Shown here: piece after piece, positions 59,385 through 64,000 of the stretch | Position numbering within the stretch: the stretch's first letter is position 1 | Layout of the letters: every line of letters starts with the position of its first letter | From: Kaistia dalseonensis | Lineage (GTDB): Bacteria > Pseudomonadota > Alphaproteobacteria > Rhizobiales > Kaistiaceae | DNA length: 64,000 bases | Direction of reading: 5' to 3' | NCBI RefSeq assembly: GCF_030814715.1 | Contig: NZ_JAUSVO010000008.1 | Span: forward strand, 62,001-126,000 | The notes under the pieces: generated by a model | Databases searched by the model: none | What the model was told of the DNA's origin: nothing | Seen by the model: only the letters and a program-made list of their open reading frames with translations | Program-made: the position numbers and the translations under genes

Positions 59385-60614
59385 ATGAGCGCCCCCGAGA
59401 CCAGCGTATCCAAGCCCAACACCACCCTTTTCGACACGTTCGCGCGTGCTCCGCTGGAGTTCGAGCGAGGCGAGGGGGCTTGGCTCTATACGCGAGATGG
59501 GGATGCCTATCTGGATTTCTCCGCCGGCATCGCGGTGAACTCGCTCGGCCATGCCAATCCGGTCCTGGTGCAGGCTCTGACCGAGCAGGCGCAGAAGCTC
59601 TGGCACACCTCGAACCTGTTCCGCATTCCGGGGCAGGAGCGCCTCGCCGACCGCCTTGTGGCGGCGAGCTTCGCCGACAAGGTGTTCTTCGCCAATTCGG
59701 GCGCCGAGGCCAACGAGGCCGCGATCAAGACGGCGCGGCGCTATCATTATGTGAGCGGCCATCCCGAGCGCTTCCGCATCCTGACGATCGAGGGCGCCTT
59801 CCACGGGCGTACGCTCGCGACGCTGGCCGCTGGCGGCCAGCAGAAATATCTGGAGGGCTTCGGCCCCAAGGCGGACGGCTTCGACCAGGTTCCGTTCGGC
59901 GATTTCGACGCCATCAAGGCCGCCGTGACGCCGGAGACGGCGGCGATCATGATCGAGCCGATCCAGGGCGAGGGCGGCGTGCGCGCCTTCCCGAATGCCT
60001 TCCTGCGCGATCTGCGCACGTTCTGCGACCAGCAGGGCCTGCTCCTGATCATGGACGAGGTCCAGACCGGCATCGGCCGGACTGGCAAGCTCTTCGCCTA
60101 TGAATGGACGGGGATCACACCCGACATTCTGACCTCGGCCAAGGGCATTGGTGGCGGCTTCCCGATCGGCGCGTGCCTTGCCACGGCCGAAGCGGCCAAG
60201 GGCATGACACCCGGAACGCATGGCACGACCTTCGGCGGCAATCCGCTCGCCATGGCCGTTGGCAACGCCGTGCTCGACGTGGTGCTCGCCGATGGCTTCC
60301 TCGATCATGTCCGCGAGACCGGGCTTTATCTGAAGCAGCGCCTTGCGTCGCTGGTCGACCAGCATCCGACCATTCTTGACGGCGTGCGCGGCGAGGGGCT
60401 CCTCGTCGGCATTCATGGCGTCAGGCCTGTTCCGGAGATCGTCGCGGCGCTGCGCGGGCAGCATCTGCTGGTCGCCGGTGCGGGCGAGAACGTCATCCGC
60501 CTGCTGCCGCCGCTCACCGTCGGCCGCGCCGAGGTCGATGCTGCAATCGAGAAACTGGACGCGGCCTGTTCCGCGCTCGAGGCTGCGGCGGACGCCGCGC
60601 GTCTCTCGGCCTGA
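59385..60614 (+). CDS. argD: Acetylornithine aminotransferase ArgD
   Basis: A 409-residue class III aminotransferase with [38 protein letters not shown] and PLP lysine motif [20 protein letters not shown], full length for ArgD. It converts N-acetylglutamate semialdehyde to N-acetylornithine in arginine synthesis and may also serve in succinyldiaminopimelate formation. argF follows after 11 bases. A promoter and a terminator-like hairpin lie in its leader. Confidence 0.94.
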   Translation: MSAPETSVSKPNTTLFDTFARAPLEFERGEGAWLYTRDGDAYLDFSAGIAVNSLGHANPVLVQALTEQAQKLWHTSNLFRIPGQERLADRLVAASFADKVFFANSGAEANEAAIKTARRYHYVSGHPERFRILTIEGAFHGRTLATLAAGGQQKYLEGFGPKADGFDQVPFGDFDAIKAAVTPETAAIMIEPIQGEGGVRAFPNAFLRDLRTFCDQQGLLLIMDEVQTGIGRTGKLFAYEWTGITPDILTSAKGIGGGFPIGACLATAEAAKGMTPGTHGTTFGGNPLAMAVGNAVLDVVLADGFLDHVRETGLYLKQRLASLVDQHPTILDGVRGEGLLVGIHGVRPVPEIVAALRGQHLLVAGAGENVIRLLPPLTVGRAEVDAAIEKLDAACSALEAAADAARLSA

Positions 60615-60625
60615 TCGGGTTTGTC

Positions 60626-61549
60626 ATGGTTCGTCATTTTCTCGACCTCACCGATTTCGATTCCGAAACCCTCAGGACCGTCATGGACGGCGCCAAGCGG
60701 CTGAAGGCCTCGCGCGATGGTGCGCGCGACGGCGTCGGCCCGCTTGCGGGCAAGGTCCTGGCCCTGATCTTCGAGCAGCCCTCGACGCGTACGCGCGTGT
60801 CCTTCGATGTCGGGATGCGTGAGCTCGGCGGCCAGACGCTGATGCTCACCGGCGCCGAGATGCAGCTCGGCCGCGGCGAGACCATCGCCGATACGGCCCG
60901 CGTCATGTCGCGCTATGTCGACGGCATCATGATCCGCATCCTGGATCATGATGCGCTGACGGAGCTTGCCAGGAACGCGACCATCCCGGTCATCAACGGG
61001 CTGACGCGCCGCTCGCATCCCTGTCAGGTCATGGCCGACATCATGACCTTCGAGGAGCATCGCGGCCCGATCGCCGGCAAGACGGTGGCCTGGCTCGGCG
61101 ACAGCAACAATGTCATGGCCTCCTGGGTTCATGCCTCGGCGCGCTTCGACTTCAAGCTGAAGATCGCGACGCCGCCCGAACTCGCGCCGGCGCACAAGCT
61201 GCTCGACTGGGCGCGCACCAATGGCGGCGAGGTGATTGCCGGCGAAGATGCGCAGGAAGCGGCCGATGCGGCCGATTGCATTGTCACCGACACCTGGGTT
61301 TCGATGGGCGATAACGAGGCCGAGCGCCGGCATAATCTCCTGAAGCCATATCAAGTGAACGGCCGCCTTATGGCGCGCGCGAAAAAAGACGCCATATTCA
61401 TGCACTGCCTGCCCGCCCATCGCGGGGAGGAGGTCACGGCTGAAGTCATGGATGGCCCGCAATCGGTCGTCTTCGACGAGGCGGAAAACCGTCTTCACGC
61501 GCAAAAAGGCATTCTTGCCTGGTGCATGGGCGGTCCGGAGACGTTCTGA
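60626..61549 (+). CDS. argF: Ornithine carbamoyltransferase ArgF
   Basis: A 307-residue enzyme with the carbamoyl-phosphate motif [15 protein letters not shown], the [12 protein letters not shown] loop, the ornithine site DTWVSMGD and [11 protein letters not shown]. It makes citrulline from ornithine and carbamoyl phosphate. The stop overlaps the hslO start by one base (TGATG). Confidence 0.97.
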   Translation: MVRHFLDLTDFDSETLRTVMDGAKRLKASRDGARDGVGPLAGKVLALIFEQPSTRTRVSFDVGMRELGGQTLMLTGAEMQLGRGETIADTARVMSRYVDGIMIRILDHDALTELARNATIPVINGLTRRSHPCQVMADIMTFEEHRGPIAGKTVAWLGDSNNVMASWVHASARFDFKLKIATPPELAPAHKLLDWARTNGGEVIAGEDAQEAADAADCIVTDTWVSMGDNEAERRHNLLKPYQVNGRLMARAKKDAIFMHCLPAHRGEEVTAEVMDGPQSVVFDEAENRLHAQKGILAWCMGGPETF

Positions 61550-62538
61550 TGACGAATATTGAAGATTTCGGCCCCGGCTCGATCGCGCCGGCCGGCGTTG
61601 ATGCCGTTCTGCCGTTCCAGGTCGAAGGGCTCGACGTGCGCGGCCGCTCGATCCAGATGGGGCCGGCGCTGTCGACCCTGCTCGACCGCCACAATTATCC
61701 GCTGCCGGTGTCGAAGCTGCTCGGCGAGGCGGTGGTGCTGGCCGTGCTGCTCGGCTCCTCGCTCAAGTTCGAGGGCCAGTTCATCCTGCAGACGCAGACG
61801 GACGGGCCGGTCGACATGCTGGTCGTCGATTTCCGTACGCCCGGCGATCTGCGCGCCTATGCGCGCTTCGATGCCGAGAAGGTCGCGGAGATGGAAGCGG
61901 CCGGCACGCTCGAGCCCGCCCTGCTGCTCGGCAATGGCATCCTCGCCATGACGATCGACCAGGGCGAGAATACCAGCCGCTATCAGGGCATCGTCGCCCT
62001 CGATGGTTCCTCGCTCGAAGATGTCGCGCATACCTATTTCGAGCAGTCGGAACAGATCCCGACCGCTGTTCGCCTTGCCGTCGCCGAGATGATGACGCGC
62101 GAGGACGGCAAGGTCACGCATAGCTGGCGTGGCGGCGGCCTGATGGTTCAGTTCCTGCCGGAATCCGAGGATCGCATGCGTCACCGCGATCTTCCTGGCG
62201 GTGATGCGCCGTCCGACTTGGATTTCGAACTGGACGAGGACGATGCCTGGGTCGAGGCGCAGTCATTGGTCGCGACGATCGAGGATCATGAGCTGATCGA
62301 TCCCGATGTCTCGACCGAGCGGTTGCTCTATCGCCTGTTTCACGAGCGAGGCGTCCGCGTCTTCGAGGCGACCGCCGTCCAGGATCATTGTTCCTGCTCG
62401 CGCGAGCGGATCGAGGGTGTGCTGCGGAGCTTCTCGGCCGAGGAGATCACGGAATCGATCGAGGATGGCGAGATCACCGTGACTTGTGAATTCTGCGGCC
62501 TGGTCTATCGCTTCGATCCGGCCGAATTTTCGAACTGA
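61549..62538 (+). CDS. hslO: Redox-regulated chaperone Hsp33
   Basis: A 329-residue protein with an N-terminal fold typical of Hsp33 (VLPFQVEGLDVRGRSIQMGP; LGEAVVLAVLLGSSLKFEGQ) and the C-terminal zinc switch: CSC in QDHCSCSRERIEGVL and CEFC in VTCEFCGLVYRFD. Oxidation releases zinc and activates holdase function. It is translationally coupled to argF; the ATG at 61549 is preferred to the in-frame Met at 61522 inside argF. The Asp/Glu-rich insert at about 215-230 is longer than in E. coli. Confidence 0.95.
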   Translation: MTNIEDFGPGSIAPAGVDAVLPFQVEGLDVRGRSIQMGPALSTLLDRHNYPLPVSKLLGEAVVLAVLLGSSLKFEGQFILQTQTDGPVDMLVVDFRTPGDLRAYARFDAEKVAEMEAAGTLEPALLLGNGILAMTIDQGENTSRYQGIVALDGSSLEDVAHTYFEQSEQIPTAVRLAVAEMMTREDGKVTHSWRGGGLMVQFLPESEDRMRHRDLPGGDAPSDLDFELDEDDAWVEAQSLVATIEDHELIDPDVSTERLLYRLFHERGVRVFEATAVQDHCSCSRERIEGVLRSFSAEEITESIEDGEITVTCEFCGLVYRFDPAEFSN

Positions 62539-62550
62539 ACCGATGCGATA

Positions 62551-62575
62551 GCGGCCGCGGCATGTCCGTGGCCGC
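62551..62575. terminator. Hairpin between convergent hslO and apaG
   Basis: GCGGCCGCGG (62551-62560) pairs with CCGTGGCCGC (62566-62575) with one G-U pair and a CATGT loop; no T-tract. It may limit read-through between the convergent genes. Confidence 0.45.
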
Positions 62576-62596
62576 CCAGCCGCAGGTCGATCAGCC

Positions 62597-62989
62597 TCAG
62601 TGCACCACGCGCGGGGCGTTCGGCATGTCGAGCGAGAAGGCCGGAATATCGACCGAGAAGAGCTCGCCCGTCTCAGTCTGCATCTGGTAGGTGCCGACCA
62701 TGATGCCCGAGGGCGTCGTGAGCGGGCAGCCGCTCGTATATTCGAAGCTCTCGCCGGGTTTCAGCGTCGGCTCCTTGCCGACCACGCCGATCCCCCGCAC
62801 TTCCTCCGTCCGGCCCGAGGCATCGGTAATGCGCCAGCAGCGCGAGCGCAGCTGGACGTTCTCGACGCCGAGATTGAGGATCTCGATCGTATAGGCCCAG
62901 ACATAGCGGCCTTCACCCGGCGACGACTCGTCCTCGATGAAGCTCGGCTGCACGGTGACCTGGATCGATCGCGTCACTGAGCGGTACAT
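62597..62989 (-). CDS. apaG: ApaG protein (Co2+/Mg2+ efflux-associated, DUF525)
   Basis: A 130-residue fibronectin-III-like protein with RYVWAYTIEILNLGVENVQL, SRCWRITDASGRTEEVRG and the GVVGKEPTLKPGESFEYTSG motif, full length for ApaG. Known relatives affect cobalt and magnesium sensitivity, though the mechanism is unclear. It is convergent with hslO, and mscL follows on the opposite strand after 199 bases with nothing else recognised in the gap. Confidence 0.94.
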   Translation of the reverse strand: MYRSVTRSIQVTVQPSFIEDESSPGEGRYVWAYTIEILNLGVENVQLRSRCWRITDASGRTEEVRGIGVVGKEPTLKPGESFEYTSGCPLTTPSGIMVGTYQMQTETGELFSVDIPAFSLDMPNAPRVVH

Positions 62990-63188
62990 CTGGATACTCC
63001 GGCGGTTTCACTGCGCTCTTAATCGCTTCAGGGGGCGAGCGTCAATCGCGTCCCGTCACGGCGGCAAAATTGGCGCCCTTGCCAGTTGGCGGCGAAAGGT
63101 TTTCAGCCGATCATGGCTCGGCTAGATTGAATCGTCGGCAAATCAAAAACATGGCGCCTGGCGCCGGACGTGACAGGAGAGCGCTTCG

Positions 63189-63596
63189 ATGCTCAAGGAA
63201 TTTCGCGAGTTCGCGCTGAAGGGCAACATGGTCGATCTGGCCATCGGTATCATCATCGGCGCGGCCTTCAGCGGGTTGGTGAATTCGATCGTCAACGACA
63301 TCTTCCTGCCGATCGTCGGGCGCATCACGGGCGGCATCGATTTCTCGAACAAGTTCATCCAGCTGGCCGGCGAGCCGCAGGCGACGCTCGATGCTGCGCG
63401 CAAGGCCGGTGCGACGATCGCCTATGGCAATTTTATCACCCTGCTCATCAACTTCCTGATCGTCGCCTGGATCCTGTTCATGGTCGTCAAGGGCATGAAC
63501 CAGCTGAAGCGCCAGCAGGCCGAAGCGCCCAAGCCGACCGAGACCCCGGAAGACATCCTGCTGCTGCGCGAAATCCGCGACGCCATCAAGAAATAG
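63189..63596 (+). CDS. mscL: Large-conductance mechanosensitive channel MscL
   Basis: A 135-residue channel subunit: amphipathic N-terminus [20 protein letters not shown], first membrane helix [20 protein letters not shown], periplasmic loop, second helix [20 protein letters not shown] and a C-terminal helix. MscL opens under membrane tension to release solutes during osmotic downshock. A GGAGAGCG ribosome site precedes the ATG. Confidence 0.97.
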   Translation: MLKEFREFALKGNMVDLAIGIIIGAAFSGLVNSIVNDIFLPIVGRITGGIDFSNKFIQLAGEPQATLDAARKAGATIAYGNFITLLINFLIVAWILFMVVKGMNQLKRQQAEAPKPTETPEDILLLREIRDAIKK

Positions 63597-63619
63597 CCCG
63601 TTCCAACACGATCGAGCCA

Positions 63620-63635
63620 TGTGACGGCGGTCACA
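63620..63635. promoter_or_regulatory. CRP-type palindrome upstream of the aminotransferase gene
   Basis: TGTGACGGCGGTCACA fits the CRP consensus TGTGA-N6-TCACA exactly and lies 105 bases upstream of the GTG start at 63741. It can also form a short hairpin after mscL, so its role is uncertain. Confidence 0.4.
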
Positions 63636-63740
63636 GCGCCCGCCGATCGCCTGTGTTTGTCTCTTCGACCGCCTTGTTTTGAAGCGTACCGGCCCGGGCG
63701 ATCCGCTACGGCTCCGGTTCCTGGAAATCTGGAAAGTTCA

Positions 63741-64000
63741 GTGTCCGCCCAGCCCGCCCCGAGCCGCCTGCGATCCGAAGCGACAAATGCCCCCGAAAGC
63801 GGCATTGTCGAAGTGTTCAATTACGGCCGCGACCGACCGGGATTGATCCCGCTCTGGGTTGGCGAGGGCGATCTGCCGACGCCGGATTTCATAGCCGACG
63901 CGGCGCGCGCCAGCCTTTCCGAAGGCGAGACCTTCTACACCTATCAGCGTGGCATTCCGGAGCTTCGCACCGCGCTCGCCCGCTATCATGCGCGCGTCTT
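63741..64000 (+). CDS. Class I/II aminotransferase, N-terminal part (3' cut by the window edge)
   Basis: The frame from GTG at 63741 stays open to the end of the window (86 complete codons). The sequence ESGIVEVFNYGRDRPGLIPL, then WVGEGDLPTPDFIADAARAS and YTYQRGIPELRTALARYHAR, is the usual start of fold-type I aminotransferases (aspartate aminotransferase-like). A weak GGAAAG site precedes the GTG. Substrate cannot be assigned from this part. Confidence 0.8.
   Translation, partial: MSAQPAPSRLRSEATNAPESGIVEVFNYGRDRPGLIPLWVGEGDLPTPDFIADAARASLSEGETFYTYQRGIPELRTALARYHARV

Overview
The window comes from a GC-rich alphaproteobacterium, most likely Hyphomicrobiales (Rhizobiales). Marker systems found only or mainly in that class support this: the PhyR-NepR-EcfG general stress response module, the cell-cycle regulator GcrA, a fused CysN/CysC sulfate activation enzyme, and the order phoR-pstSCAB-phoU-phoB / gcrA-argD-argF-hslO / apaG, which I recall as common in Hyphomicrobiales. 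A Bosea-like host is possible but is only an impression. No rRNA, tRNA, CRISPR array, prophage or complete insertion sequence was seen.

Layout. 1-8.7 kb: an alpha-galactoside-type uptake and hydrolysis operon (GH4 glycosidase, family-5 binding protein, two permeases, double ATPase, second GH4 glycosidase). 8.7-14 kb: a general stress response block with ecfG, nepR, divergent phyR, an HWE-family kinase and small envelope proteins; EcfG-type promoters can be read upstream of several of these genes. 14-20.1 kb: a hydantoin racemase with a polyamine-type ABC importer and a divergent GntR/FCD regulator. 20.2-20.6 kb: a small DUF2798 membrane protein behind a structured leader RNA. 20.8-41.1 kb: a large reductive pyrimidine degradation region. 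PreT/PreA reduce uracil or thymine, HydA opens the ring, a beta-ureidopropionase-like amidase releases beta-alanine, an omega-aminotransferase makes malonate semialdehyde, and MmsA makes the acyl-CoA. A RutR homologue is encoded inside the region, and RutR-like operators (TTGACCA-N2-TGGTCAA type) are visible at preT, rutR and the aminotransferase gene. An NMT1-type ABC importer follows; its gene set is split by a 165-bp tandem repeat and a cupin gene.

Within that region, 23.5-25.5 kb is a clearly AT-richer insert holding a two-gene unit: a DUF262 protein (DGQQR motif) overlapping a HEPN-fold protein (RX4H motif). It looks like a horizontally acquired defence or toxin-antitoxin-like system and is the best candidate here for an incompletely described system. 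Next to it lie a flavin monooxygenase-like gene and a glutaminase fused to STAS and cyclic-nucleotide-binding domains.

41-51 kb: a DUF2087 protein, an FAD oxidoreductase with an Lrp regulator divergent from alanine dehydrogenase, the sulfate activation genes cysQ-cysD-cysNC, an acidic one-pass membrane protein of unknown function, and polyphosphate kinase 2. 51.3-58.2 kb: the phosphate regulon with a readable Pho box. 58.4-64 kb: gcrA, argD-argF-hslO, apaG, mscL and the start of a class I aminotransferase. The gcrA/argD gap carries six GANTC sites, a CtrA-like box, and a promoter followed directly by a terminator-like hairpin.

All calls come from reading the sequence and supplied translations. 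No database search was run. Protein family names rest on recognised motifs and lengths; operator and promoter calls were matched by eye.
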